NCBI GenBank assembly: GCA_005881055.1
Contig: VBHW01000012.1
Location: forward strand, 1-18,763
DNA: 18,763 nt
DNA from: Chloroflexota bacterium
GTDB taxonomy: Bacteria > Chloroflexota > Limnocylindria > Limnocylindrales > CSP1-4
Reading direction: 5' to 3'
Under the pieces are notes generated by a model. The model was not told the DNA's origin. It worked only from the letters and a program-made list of their open reading frames with translations, and made no database searches. The position numbers and the translations under genes are program-made. This document shows, piece after piece, positions 8,445 through 15,372 of the stretch. Position 1 is the first letter of the stretch. Each line of letters starts with the position of its first letter.

Positions 8445-8450
8445 TCGGCC

Positions 8451-9752
8451 CTAGGCGGCCACAGGTCGGGAGCCCGACCAGGCCTGCGCGGACGGGCTCG
8501 GGCTCGCGCCGGGCATCGGGCTGGCTCCCGGGCTCGTCGTGGCGACGGGCTTGCCGTCGTGGATGCTCACGAGGTCGGTCGTCTTCATGACCTGCACGAA
8601 CGTCTGGCCGACGGTGAGCCTTACCTGACGGCCGGCCTTGTCGTAGAAGCGTGTCGGCGAGGTGATCGACTTCTTGCGCCAGGTGCCCTTGATCGTCTTG
8701 CCGTTCGTCGCGATCCAGGCCGTGCCGCTGCCGGTGACCTGGGCCTCCAGGCGGTGCTTCTCCGGGTGAGCGTCGTTGAGCGGTCCGAAGACCACCCGCA
8801 TGATCACGACGTTCTTGGGCGCGACCTGCTGGTTCGTCCCCGCGTCGACCTGGCGGACGCCGCCCGAGACGAAGCGGCGATAGGTGTTCGTCGCGCGGTC
8901 GTAGCGGTAGATGACCTTGTTCGCGAGGTAATCCACCTCGATGCGGCCGCCCTGCGGGCGCGCCTCGAGCGGCGCGTCGGGCCGGAACAGCCAGGCCGGC
9001 TTCGGGGGCGGAGCGGTCGCGCCGATCCGCTTGGCGAGGTCGCGCAGGTGCTTGCCGTCGGTGTACAGGTTGTGGGGCGGGAAGCGGTTCGTCACGCGCC
9101 AGTAGTACGTTCCCCAGGCGAACTGGTCGGCGTTGTACACGAGCTGGCCGCTACCCTGGGCTCGCAGCGTCTGGAGCGCCTGTGGCGAGCCGCCCGCGTG
9201 GGCGTAGGCCGCCTTCCACTCGCTCGCCCAGGCGATGTAGTAGTAGCGGGCGCTGCGAACGGGACCCACGGCTTTCGGCGTCCGCTCCTGGAAGAGGAGC
9301 ATGTAGCGCGGGATGCCGCCTTCGGCCGGAGCCTGCCAGACGACGGACGCGTCCGAGAACCCGGACTGCGGTCGGGCCGGCGACAGGTCGTCGATCATGA
9401 CCGCGATCACGTGCTGCTTGGCGACCGCGGGGGAGACCATGACGCCGTCGAGCGGAGCAGCCACGACGACGGGCGTCGGCTCGGGCGTGGGCGTTGCGCT
9501 CGGCGTCGGGCTCGACGAGTCGGACGGACCCACCGAAGGCGAGGCGCCCGGTGTCGCTACGACGGCCTGGCTGGCGACCGGGCTCGCGCCGGGTCCGCGA
9601 CCGAAGGCGCCGCCGACGAACGCTCCTCCGGCGACCATCGCGACGATGGCCAGCGCCGCGGCAGCAAGCCCGGCTCCCCGACTTGGTGGCCCCCATCGAT
9701 TCCGTGGACGTAGCGGATGAGCTTGCGGCGCAGGCCGCCTCGACTGGGTCAT
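8451..9752 (-). CDS. DUF3048-family (YerB-like) membrane-anchored protein
   Basis: 433 residues. A short basic N-terminus is followed by one membrane segment (about 28-50), a Ser/Pro/Thr-rich linker (about 55-95), then the DUF3048 region: VMIDDLSPARPQSG (from 119), EGGIPRYMLLFQ, GPVRSARYYYIAWASEW, HAGGSPQAL, and in the C-terminal half GGVRQVDAGTNQ, VIMRV and TNGKTIKGTWRK. A second Ser/Pro-rich tail ends the protein. Bacillus YerB is a lipoprotein of this family with no settled biochemical role. Here no Cys is present near the membrane segment, so it is probably a signal-anchored protein facing the outside rather than a lipoprotein. The start ATG at 9752 was chosen because it opens the basic N-region; upstream codons read antisense through the next gene. 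It ends 6 bp from the convergent Tat gene, with no clear shared terminator. Confidence 0.85.
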   Translation of the reverse strand: MTQSRRPAPQAHPLRPRNRWGPPSRGAGLAAAALAIVAMVAGGAFVGGAFGRGPGASPVASQAVVATPGASPSVGPSDSSSPTPSATPTPEPTPVVVAAPLDGVMVSPAVAKQHVIAVMIDDLSPARPQSGFSDASVVWQAPAEGGIPRYMLLFQERTPKAVGPVRSARYYYIAWASEWKAAYAHAGGSPQALQTLRAQGSGQLVYNADQFAWGTYYWRVTNRFPPHNLYTDGKHLRDLAKRIGATAPPPKPAWLFRPDAPLEARPQGGRIEVDYLANKVIYRYDRATNTYRRFVSGGVRQVDAGTNQQVAPKNVVIMRVVFGPLNDAHPEKHRLEAQVTGSGTAWIATNGKTIKGTWRKKSITSPTRFYDKAGRQVRLTVGQTFVQVMKTTDLVSIHDGKPVATTSPGASPMPGASPSPSAQAWSGSRPVAA

Positions 9753-9816
9753 GTGCACATGGACGCGACGGATCCCCTCGGCGTGATGCGGCGAGCTCTG
9801 CGAGTTGCCGCGCGCC

Positions 9817-9822
9817 AGCATA
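9817..9822 (-). promoter_or_regulatory. Possible -10 box for the DUF3048 gene
   Basis: On the minus strand this reads TATGCT, about 65 nt upstream of the start codon, which would give a leader of about 58 nt. No well-spaced -35 box was seen. It sits in the 243-bp divergent region (9753-9995) shared with the repeat-protein gene. Confidence 0.27.
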
Positions 9823-9934
9823 GCGGGTCGGGCACATGCTGCCGTCGAAGGCCGCGTCGGGTCGTGTTCGCAACGTCCGATGCCGCGTCCGCAGGGTGTC
9901 TGAGCCGCGCGCGGCGCGGGTCGGCGATGCGCGG

Positions 9935-9940
9935 TAGGCT
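9935..9940 (+). promoter_or_regulatory. Possible -10 box for the 15-residue-repeat gene
   Basis: TAGGCT lies 55 nt upstream of the ATG at 9996, giving a leader of roughly 50 nt that includes the GAGGGA ribosome-binding site (9984-9989). No -35 box is evident; the assignment rests on position and similarity to the other boxes in this window. Confidence 0.27.
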
Positions 9941-9995
9941 GGCCGAGGACGCCGGACGCCGGCCGGTCCGTGCAGAGATGGACGAGGGACCCTCG

Positions 9996-10787
9996 ATGAC
10001 GAACCATGAGACGAACGGGGCGGGCGCTCCCGGCGAGCACGAGGCTTCGATCGCGACGGAGGTGGTGACGCCACCCGAAGCCCGGGAATCCTTGACATCG
10101 CGCGCTCAGACGGACGACGCGTCCGGCGCGCTCGACACCGACGTCGACGCCACCGGCGGACCGCGGATCTCGCGTGCTCGTGCCCGAATCGTGAGCGCCA
10201 GTCCGGCCGCCGGTTTCGATGCGCCGCAGGGCGCGATCACCGTCATCGACCGCCCGGACGGGAACGGCCGGTCCGTCACGGCCGAGCGCGTCGAGATCAC
10301 GCAGGGCGGGGCCGAGAAGGTCGAGGCCGCCAGCGTCGTCGTCGACAGGGGCGGGATCGGTGCGGTCAACGCCGACGCCGTCGAGGTCCACCGCGGCGGG
10401 ATCGGCCGGCTCACCGCGAAGGACGTCACGGTCACCCAGGGTGGGGTCGGCGCGGCACGCGCGGACCACCTGACCATCGACATGGGTGGCATCGGCGCCG
10501 CGATCGTCGGCCGGCTCGAGCTGACGCGCGGCGCTGCCCGATCGATCCTCGCGCGAGAGGCCCACCTCGAGCAGTCGTTCGCACAGACCGTCGTCGCCAA
10601 CCACGTCTCGCTCGAACGGGGAAGCAACGCGATCATCGTCCTCGCGCGCCGCGTGGACGGCGACGTCCGGGCGCTGCTCGACTGGCGCGGTGCGCTCGCA
10701 TTCGGCGCGGCGCTCGGCGTCGTCATGGGCCTCGTGCGTCGCGGCCCACGCTCCTCGAGCCGCTCACGATCCTCGAAGGGATCCTGA
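9996..10787 (+). CDS. Tail-anchored protein with eight 15-residue solenoid-like repeats, function unknown
   Basis: 263 residues from the ATG at 9996, chosen because GAGGGA lies 6 nt upstream; an in-frame ATG at 9978 lacks such a site. Residues 1-80 are acidic, polar and probably disordered. Residues 99-218 are eight consecutive 15-residue repeats, consensus V.V..GGIG...A.., clearest in repeats 2-5 and degenerating in 6-8. Alternating hydrophobics followed by GG suggest one short beta-strand and a turn per unit, so a beta-solenoid is likely. A hydrophobic helix (about 232-247, RGALAFGAALGVVMGLV) and a tail of Arg, Ser and Lys follow, so the repeats should face the cytoplasm if the basic tail stays inside as a hairpin, or the outside if the helix spans; the sequence does not settle this. 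It is not a recognisable bactofilin. I assign no function. Confidence 0.75.
   Translation: MTNHETNGAGAPGEHEASIATEVVTPPEARESLTSRAQTDDASGALDTDVDATGGPRISRARARIVSASPAAGFDAPQGAITVIDRPDGNGRSVTAERVEITQGGAEKVEAASVVVDRGGIGAVNADAVEVHRGGIGRLTAKDVTVTQGGVGAARADHLTIDMGGIGAAIVGRLELTRGAARSILAREAHLEQSFAQTVVANHVSLERGSNAIIVLARRVDGDVRALLDWRGALAFGAALGVVMGLVRRGPRSSSRSRSSKGS
10290..10649 (+). repeat. Eight in-frame 45-bp coding repeats (15 residues each)
   Basis: Units start at 10290, 10335, 10380, 10425, 10470, 10515, 10560 and 10605, with no insertions or deletions between them. The pattern is a Val/Leu start, alternating hydrophobic residues, Gly-Gly-Ile-Gly at positions 6-9 and Ala near position 13. Conservation is at the protein level; DNA copies have diverged, so the array is old rather than a recent tandem duplication. 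Confidence 0.8.
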
Positions 10788-10814
10788 GCCGGTTTTCCGC
10801 GGGAGGGGCTCGGC

Positions 10815-10820
10815 TATACT
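10815..10820 (+). promoter_or_regulatory. Likely -10 box of the wbp-like operon (TATACT)
   Basis: TATACT is the best -10 match in the window (five of six to TATAAT). A weak -35 (TTTTCC, 10793-10798) lies 16 nt upstream. Transcription would begin near 10827, leaving a leader of about 130 nt before the acetyltransferase gene. Confidence 0.48.
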
Positions 10821-10869
10821 CGGCCTCCATCGTCGCGCGCGTGCCACCTCCCGCTCTCGTCGACCCTGT

Positions 10870-10890
10870 CGGTCGGGCCGAGCCCGATCG
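10870..10890 (+). other. Stem-loop in the leader of the wbp-like operon
   Basis: Nine bases (10870-10878) pair with 10882-10890 across a 3-nt CGA loop, with one G-U pair, otherwise GC-rich. It lies between the -10 box and the first gene. No T-run follows, so it is not a standard terminator; a role in RNA stability or regulation is possible. It does not match a riboswitch I know. Confidence 0.4.
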
Positions 10891-10947
10891 GTCGGTGGGC
10901 GCCCGGATCGGCGCTGAGCCCGGCGACTCCAGAGGAGCCACAGGACG

Positions 10948-10962
10948 GTGATCGACCGGTGA
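10948..10962 (+). other. Four-codon upstream ORF overlapping the acetyltransferase start
   Basis: GTG ATC GAC CGG TGA has a good AGAGGAG ribosome-binding site at 10931-10937, 10 nt upstream. Its TGA overlaps the GTG at 10959 in a GTGA. The same site is about 21 nt from 10959, too far to serve it directly, so the acetyltransferase may be translated by reinitiation. It could also be chance. Confidence 0.33.
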
Positions 10963-11639
10963 TCCACCCTTCGGCGCGCGTCCACGCGACCGCCGACATC
11001 GAGGACGACGTCGAGGTCGGCCCACGGACGAGCGTGTGGCACCGCGCCCAGTTGCGGGCCGGAGCGCGGGTCGGCGCCGACTGCATCATCGGTCGCGACG
11101 CCTTCATCGACGTGGGCGTCCTCATTGGCGACCGCGTGAAGATCCAGAACGCGGCGCTGGTGTACCACGGCACGACCGTCGAGGACGGCGTGTTCATCGG
11201 ACCGAATGCCATTCTCACCAACGACCGATACCCCCGCTCGGTCACGTCGACCGGGGACCTCGCCGGACCGGGCGACTGGGAGGTCGGTCAGATCGCGCTG
11301 CGAGAGGGCTGCTCGATCGGCGCCGGGGCGATCGTCGTCGCGGGCTCGGACGTCGGCCGCTACGCGATGGTTGGGGCCGGGGCGGTCGTGACCCGAACCG
11401 TCACGGACCACGCTCTCGTTGCCGGCAACCCGGCTCGCAGGCTGGGCTGGCTGTGCGCGTGCGGCTCGCGGCTCACCGAGGCCGCAAGCGACGAGGTCGC
11501 ACCGCCGGATCCCCATCCGGGCGCCGAGCTGATGTGCGCGGCCTGCGATCGCCGGTGGGTCTACGTCGCCGACGCGGAGTCGATCGAGGAAGTCACCCAG
11601 CCCGCCGACCGGACGACCCGCCAGGGCACCCCCGCGTGA
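10959..11639 (+). CDS. wbpD: WbpD-like UDP-sugar 3-N-acetyltransferase (left-handed beta-helix) with Cys-rich tail
   Basis: 226 residues. Hexapeptide repeats of a left-handed beta-helix fill residues 1-155. Family marks are VKIQNAALVY and TNDRYPR (N88-R93), matching the WbpD/WlbB group that uses acetyl-CoA to acetylate the 3-amino group of UDP-GlcNAc3NA, giving UDP-GlcNAc3NAcA. The end of the domain reads AGNPARRLGW. A tail then carries CAC (C166, C168) and CAAC (C193, C196), spaced like a zinc ribbon; the classic P. aeruginosa enzyme is shorter (about 190 residues), and related proteins with such tails occur. The start GTG at 10959 gives MIHPSARVH, the usual family opening. Its stop overlaps the aminotransferase start by GTGA, and all partners of the pathway follow. 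Specificity is inferred from that context. Confidence 0.86.
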   Translation: MIHPSARVHATADIEDDVEVGPRTSVWHRAQLRAGARVGADCIIGRDAFIDVGVLIGDRVKIQNAALVYHGTTVEDGVFIGPNAILTNDRYPRSVTSTGDLAGPGDWEVGQIALREGCSIGAGAIVVAGSDVGRYAMVGAGAVVTRTVTDHALVAGNPARRLGWLCACGSRLTEAASDEVAPPDPHPGAELMCAACDRRWVYVADAESIEEVTQPADRTTRQGTPA

Positions 11640-12823
11640 TCCCGATCGCGCGCCCCGACGTCGGGGCCGAGGAGATCGCCGCGGTCACGGAGGTGCTGAG
11701 CTCGCGCATGATCGCCCAGGGCGCCCGCGTCGCGGAACTCGAGGGGCGCTGGGCCGACTACGTCGGCGTTCCCCACGCGATCGCGGTCGGCAATGGGACG
11801 CTCGCCCTGATGGCGATCTTCGGCGGCCTCGGCCTGGGCCCGGGCGACGAGGTCATCACGGTCGCCCACACGTTCGCCGCGACGGCGAACGCGATCCTCT
11901 CGACCGGCGCCACGCCGGTGTTCGTCGACATCGAGCCGGACACGTACCTCATCGACGCGGCCCGCATCGAAGCGGCGATCACCCCGCGGACACGGGCGAT
12001 CTGCCCCGTCCACCTGTTCGGCCTCGTCGCCGACATGGACATGATCCAGGCGATCGCCGACCGGCACGGGCTCGTGGTCGTCGAGGACGCCTGCCAGGCG
12101 CACGGAGCGACGTTCCGCGATCGGCCCGCCGGCAGCTTCGGCCACGGCGCATTCAGCCTCTACGCCACGAAGAACATGACGACCGCCGAGGGCGGCCTCA
12201 TCACGACCCATGACGATCGCCTGGCCGACTGGCTCCGCCTGTACCGGAACCAGGGGATGCGATCGCGCTACGCGTTCGAGATCCTCGGCTACAACTACCG
12301 GCTGACGGACCTCGCCGCGGCGATGGGCCTCGCACAGCTCGAGAAGCTCGAGCGGAACACGGCCCGCCGGTGCCGGATCGCCGCCGTGTACGACGAGGAG
12401 TTCCGCGACCTGCCCGTGCGGCCGCCCGTCGTCCCCGACGGGCGGACCCACGTGTTCCACCAGTACACGCTCGACGTCGGCCCGCGGCGGGACGCGATCC
12501 TGGCCGACATCCGCGCGGCGGGCGTCGGGGCCGAGGTCTATTACCCCCTTCCCGTCCACCGCCAGCCGTACATCCTCGAGCGGGGTCTCCACGCGGAGCT
12601 GCCGATCACGGACGAGGTCGCAGCGCGCACGCTGTCGGTGCCCGTCTATCCCGGCCTTACCGACGACGAGCAGGCGATCGTCGTGGAGGCGGTCCGCGCA
12701 GCGGTGCTCGCCCACGCCGGTGACGAGGCGCCGGTCGGAGCCGAGCGAGCCGACTCGCTGCCCGCCAGTGCCGTCGACCCCGGCGTGCCGAGCAATCCCG
12801 GAGCCGGAGCCATCGCCAGATGA
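11636..12823 (+). CDS. wbpE: WbpE-like PLP-dependent sugar aminotransferase (DegT/DnrJ/EryC1)
   Basis: 395 residues from the GTG at 11636, which overlaps the acetyltransferase stop; the reading frame is open much further upstream, but the family N-terminus IPIARPDVGAEE starts here. Fold-type I marks: GNGTLAL, D151 in VVEDACQAHGA (pyridine nitrogen contact), and K179 in YATKNMTTAEGG (the Schiff-base lysine). NYRLTDLAAAMGLAQL and the end VPVYPGLT are typical. WbpE uses glutamate to aminate the 3-keto group made by WbpB, giving UDP-GlcNAc3NA. The last about 30 residues after VRAAVLAHAG are a low-complexity Ala/Pro/Gly tail with no clear role. DegT enzymes are close in sequence across several sugar pathways, so the assignment depends on the neighbours. 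Confidence 0.88.
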   Translation: MIPIARPDVGAEEIAAVTEVLSSRMIAQGARVAELEGRWADYVGVPHAIAVGNGTLALMAIFGGLGLGPGDEVITVAHTFAATANAILSTGATPVFVDIEPDTYLIDAARIEAAITPRTRAICPVHLFGLVADMDMIQAIADRHGLVVVEDACQAHGATFRDRPAGSFGHGAFSLYATKNMTTAEGGLITTHDDRLADWLRLYRNQGMRSRYAFEILGYNYRLTDLAAAMGLAQLEKLERNTARRCRIAAVYDEEFRDLPVRPPVVPDGRTHVFHQYTLDVGPRRDAILADIRAAGVGAEVYYPLPVHRQPYILERGLHAELPITDEVAARTLSVPVYPGLTDDEQAIVVEAVRAAVLAHAGDEAPVGAERADSLPASAVDPGVPSNPGAGAIAR

Positions 12824-13881
12824 CCGGCGGCGCCGGTGGATGGCGGCCCACAGGGAATCGCCCTGTGCGCATCGGCCTCGCCGGACTCGGAACGATGGGC
12901 CGCAACCACCTGCGTGTGCTCGAGGCACACCCGGACGCTCACGTTGCCGCCGTTTCCGACCCGCTGCCGGCCGCCGTCGAAGCGGCCGCCGGCTCGACTG
13001 GCGCCCAGGGATTCGCGGAGCCGCTCGCGATGATCGCGGAGGCCGACCTCGACGCGGTCGTCATCGCGGCTCCGACGACCGCCCACGAGGCCCTCGCCCG
13101 GGCGGCGATCGAGCGTGACGTCGCTATCCTCGTCGAGAAGCCGATCGCAGCCACCGTCGATGAGGCGCTCCGGATCGTCGAGGCGGGCAAGGCGCGCGGC
13201 GTTCCCGTGCAGGTCGGCCACGTGGAGCGATTCAACCCGGCGGTCCTGGAGCTCGGCCGCCTGCTCGCCGACGGCTGGCTCTCCGCGATCTACGCGATCG
13301 TCAGCCGCCGGGCAGGCCCGTTCCCGGCGCGGATCCGCGACGTCGGGGTGACGATCGATCTGGCGACCCACGACGTCGACATCCTCAGCTGGATCGCCGG
13401 CGAGCGACCGATCCGCGTGCATGCCGAGACGGCTCAGCGCATCCACGCGACACACGAGGATCTCCTGTTCGGCCTGCTCCGCTTCCCGTCGGGTGCGCGG
13501 GGCATGCTCGACGTCAACTGGCTCACGCCGGACAAGCGGCGACAGCTCATCGTCATCGGCGAGGAGGGGATGTTCGAGCTCGACTACCTCACCCAGCGGT
13601 TGGTGTTCACGAAGGCGCCATCGCTCACGGAGCCGGCGCTCATCCACGGCTATGCACCGACGTTCGCCGGCGACACCGCCGAGCTCCACGTCGAGTCCGG
13701 CGAACCGCTGGTGGCCGAGATCAGTTCGTTCCTCCGGGTGGTCCGTGAGGGCGGGCGTCCGGTCGTCGACGGTGAGGACGGGCTCTGGGCCGTGGCCATC
13801 GCAGGTGCCCTCCTGGATGCCGCTGCAGGTGGCAGGCCCGTCGACCTGACTGAGCTCACGTCGCGGCTCGCGGTGCGATGA
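12820..13881 (+). CDS. wbpB: WbpB-like UDP-sugar 3-dehydrogenase (Gfo/Idh/MocA)
   Basis: 353 residues; the ATG overlaps the aminotransferase stop by ATGA. After a 15-residue polar extension the Rossmann fold opens with IGLAGLGTMGRNH (G22, G24, G27). The family active-site motif is VEKPIA (E106-P108), followed by VGHVERFNPA and DLATHDVDILSW with D180 and H184 at the substrate site. WbpB oxidises C3 of UDP-GlcNAc uronate with NAD, and in P. aeruginosa recycles NADH using 2-oxoglutarate; whether the latter holds here cannot be read from sequence. Length and motifs fit an intact enzyme. Inositol or other sugar dehydrogenases share the fold, so the substrate is assigned from the cluster. Confidence 0.86.
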   Translation: MTGGAGGWRPTGNRPVRIGLAGLGTMGRNHLRVLEAHPDAHVAAVSDPLPAAVEAAAGSTGAQGFAEPLAMIAEADLDAVVIAAPTTAHEALARAAIERDVAILVEKPIAATVDEALRIVEAGKARGVPVQVGHVERFNPAVLELGRLLADGWLSAIYAIVSRRAGPFPARIRDVGVTIDLATHDVDILSWIAGERPIRVHAETAQRIHATHEDLLFGLLRFPSGARGMLDVNWLTPDKRRQLIVIGEEGMFELDYLTQRLVFTKAPSLTEPALIHGYAPTFAGDTAELHVESGEPLVAEISSFLRVVREGGRPVVDGEDGLWAVAIAGALLDAAAGGRPVDLTELTSRLAVR

Positions 13882-15311
13882 CGATCGTCCGCCGTCCGTC
13901 GCACCCGGCGCCGAGCCTGCTCGGCGGTTCGATCGAGACTCCGGCGAGCGCCTGCCGGCACGCGGAGGGACGGCCGGCACTGCCGTGGGTCGGCGAGCCC
14001 GGGACCGTCGGCACGGTGGCCGTCGTCGGCGCGGGCAAGATGGGGCTTCCGATCGCCGCCCTCTACGCGGGCCACGGCTGGTCGGTCATCGCCGTCGATG
14101 TCCAGGAGGCAGTCGTCGACGCGATCAACGCCGGCGAAAGTCCCGTGGCCGAGGAGCCCGGCCTCGCCGAGCGCGTGCGCGAGGCCCGATCGGCCGGCCG
14201 CCTGCGCGCGACGACCGATGGAACCGCCGCCGCTCGCAAGGCCGACGTCGTCGTCATCATCGTGCCGGTCCTCCTCGACGACGAGCAGCAGCCCGACTAC
14301 CGCCACATGGACGCGGCGGTGGCGGCGATCGCGCCGGCGGTCCACCCCGGCCTGATGGTCATCTTCGAGACCACCCTCCCGGTCGGCGACACGCGCGGCC
14401 GGTACGTGCCGCGCCTCGAGGCGGCGTCGGGGCTTCGTGCCACCGCCGATTTCTTCGTCGCGTTCAGCCCCGAGCGCATCCTCAGCGGGGCCGCGCTCCA
14501 GAACCTCGCCGCGTATCCCAAGCTCGTCGGCGGGATCGGCGCGGCGTCCGGCGAGCGCGCCGCGGCGTTCTACGACTCGGTCATCGACGCCGAGGTCGTG
14601 CTCATGTCCTCGGCCGAGGCCGCCGAGCTGACCAAGCTCGCCGAGACGACGTACCGCGACGTGAACATCGCGCTCGCGAACGAGCTGGCCCGCTACGCGG
14701 ACCGCGTGGGCGTCGACCTCCAGGAGGTGATCGTCGCCGCCAACAGCCAGCCGTACAGCCACCTCCACCAGCCGGGCCTGGGGGTCGGCGGCCACTGCAT
14801 CCCGGTGTATCCGCACTTCCTCCTCTCGCGGGCCCCGGAGATGGAGCTCGTCGAGCTGTCGCGGCGGGTGAACGACGGACAGGTCGGCCTCGCGATCAAG
14901 GCGATCCAGAAAGCGCTCGGCGGCCTCGAGGGCGTGCCCGTGCTCGTCCTCGGCCTCACGTACCGCGAAGGCGTGAAGGAGCTGGCGTACTCGCGGGCGA
15001 TGCCGCTCATCGAGCGACTCGGTTTCCACGGTGCGGTGGTCTCGGCGTACGACCCGCTCCTCACCGCCGAGGAAGTCGAACGATGCTGCGCGACGGCCTA
15101 CCGCTGGGGAGCCGGCGGTCCCTTCCGGGCGATCGTCACGCAGACGGCGGACCCGCTCTTCCGGACGATCGACTTCGACGCGTTCCCCGACCTCGCGGTC
15201 GTCTTCGACGGCCGCAACAGCCTGCGCGGCGTCATCTTGCCGGAGCGCGTGGCATATCGCGGGGTCGGCGTGCCCGGAACGCAGCCGACCGCCCAGCCGG
15301 CCGCCCGCTAG
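13878..15311 (+). CDS. wbpA: WbpA/WecC-like UDP-N-acetyl-sugar 6-dehydrogenase
   Basis: 477 residues; the ATG overlaps the previous stop by ATGA. An unusual 46-residue N-terminal extension precedes the Rossmann motif VVGAGKMGLP (G51, G53, G56); a GTG at 14016 would remove it, but the overlap favours 13878. Catalytic features are intact: K253 in ELTKLAETTYRDVNIA and the thiohemiacetal Cys C307 in GVGGHCIPVYP. The TKLAE-TYRDVNIA form marks the WbpA/WecC/TviB branch rather than UDP-glucose dehydrogenase. WbpA makes UDP-GlcNAc uronate from UDP-GlcNAc with two NAD; WecC makes the ManNAc form. Either fits, but the WbpB, E and D neighbours favour the WbpA role. The C-terminal domain continues with GLTYREGVKELAYSRAMPL and ends in a short Ala/Pro tail. 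Confidence 0.88.
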   Translation: MTIVRRPSHPAPSLLGGSIETPASACRHAEGRPALPWVGEPGTVGTVAVVGAGKMGLPIAALYAGHGWSVIAVDVQEAVVDAINAGESPVAEEPGLAERVREARSAGRLRATTDGTAAARKADVVVIIVPVLLDDEQQPDYRHMDAAVAAIAPAVHPGLMVIFETTLPVGDTRGRYVPRLEAASGLRATADFFVAFSPERILSGAALQNLAAYPKLVGGIGAASGERAAAFYDSVIDAEVVLMSSAEAAELTKLAETTYRDVNIALANELARYADRVGVDLQEVIVAANSQPYSHLHQPGLGVGGHCIPVYPHFLLSRAPEMELVELSRRVNDGQVGLAIKAIQKALGGLEGVPVLVLGLTYREGVKELAYSRAMPLIERLGFHGAVVSAYDPLLTAEEVERCCATAYRWGAGGPFRAIVTQTADPLFRTIDFDAFPDLAVVFDGRNSLRGVILPERVAYRGVGVPGTQPTAQPAAR

Positions 15312-15360
15312 GTTCGAGGTCATCTCCGAGGCGGGCTCTCCGGCCGCGCGCCGCGTCCCC

Positions 15361-15366
15361 TAGTCT
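15361..15366 (+). promoter_or_regulatory. Possible -10 box (TAGTCT), leaderless start of the epimerase gene
   Basis: TAGTCT ends 6 nt before the GTG at 15373. There is no Shine-Dalgarno sequence before that GTG, so transcription may start at the start codon. No -35 box is evident. The arrangement repeats that upstream of the mannose synthase. The 61-bp gap is the only break in the wbp-like cluster. Confidence 0.36.
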
Positions 15367-15372
15367 CTGCGC

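Noticed and set aside
8445..8450. Shared bidirectional terminator between the convergent genes
   Set aside because: Only 6 bp separate the stops; nearby GGCC palindromes are short and without T-runs.
9753..10604. N-terminal extension of the DUF3048 gene upstream of 9752
   Set aside because: The frame stays open but runs antisense through the divergent region and the repeat-protein gene; the family N-region with membrane segment starts at 9752.
10290..10649. CRISPR or DNA-level tandem repeat
   Set aside because: The 45-bp units are conserved in protein but not in DNA, have no spacers, and lie inside a coding frame.
9996..10787. Bactofilin call for the 15-residue-repeat protein
   Set aside because: Although repetitive and beta-rich, the repeats are GGIG-based with a 15-residue period and end in a membrane helix; no bactofilin-like motif is seen.
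10788..10958. Known riboswitch in the operon leader
   Set aside because: A strong hairpin is present, but I see no conserved core of any riboswitch class I can recall.
13650..15323. Minus-strand open frame of 557 codons opposite the dehydrogenase gene
   Set aside because: Lies opposite intact WbpA-like and WbpB-like coding sequence; no motif seen.
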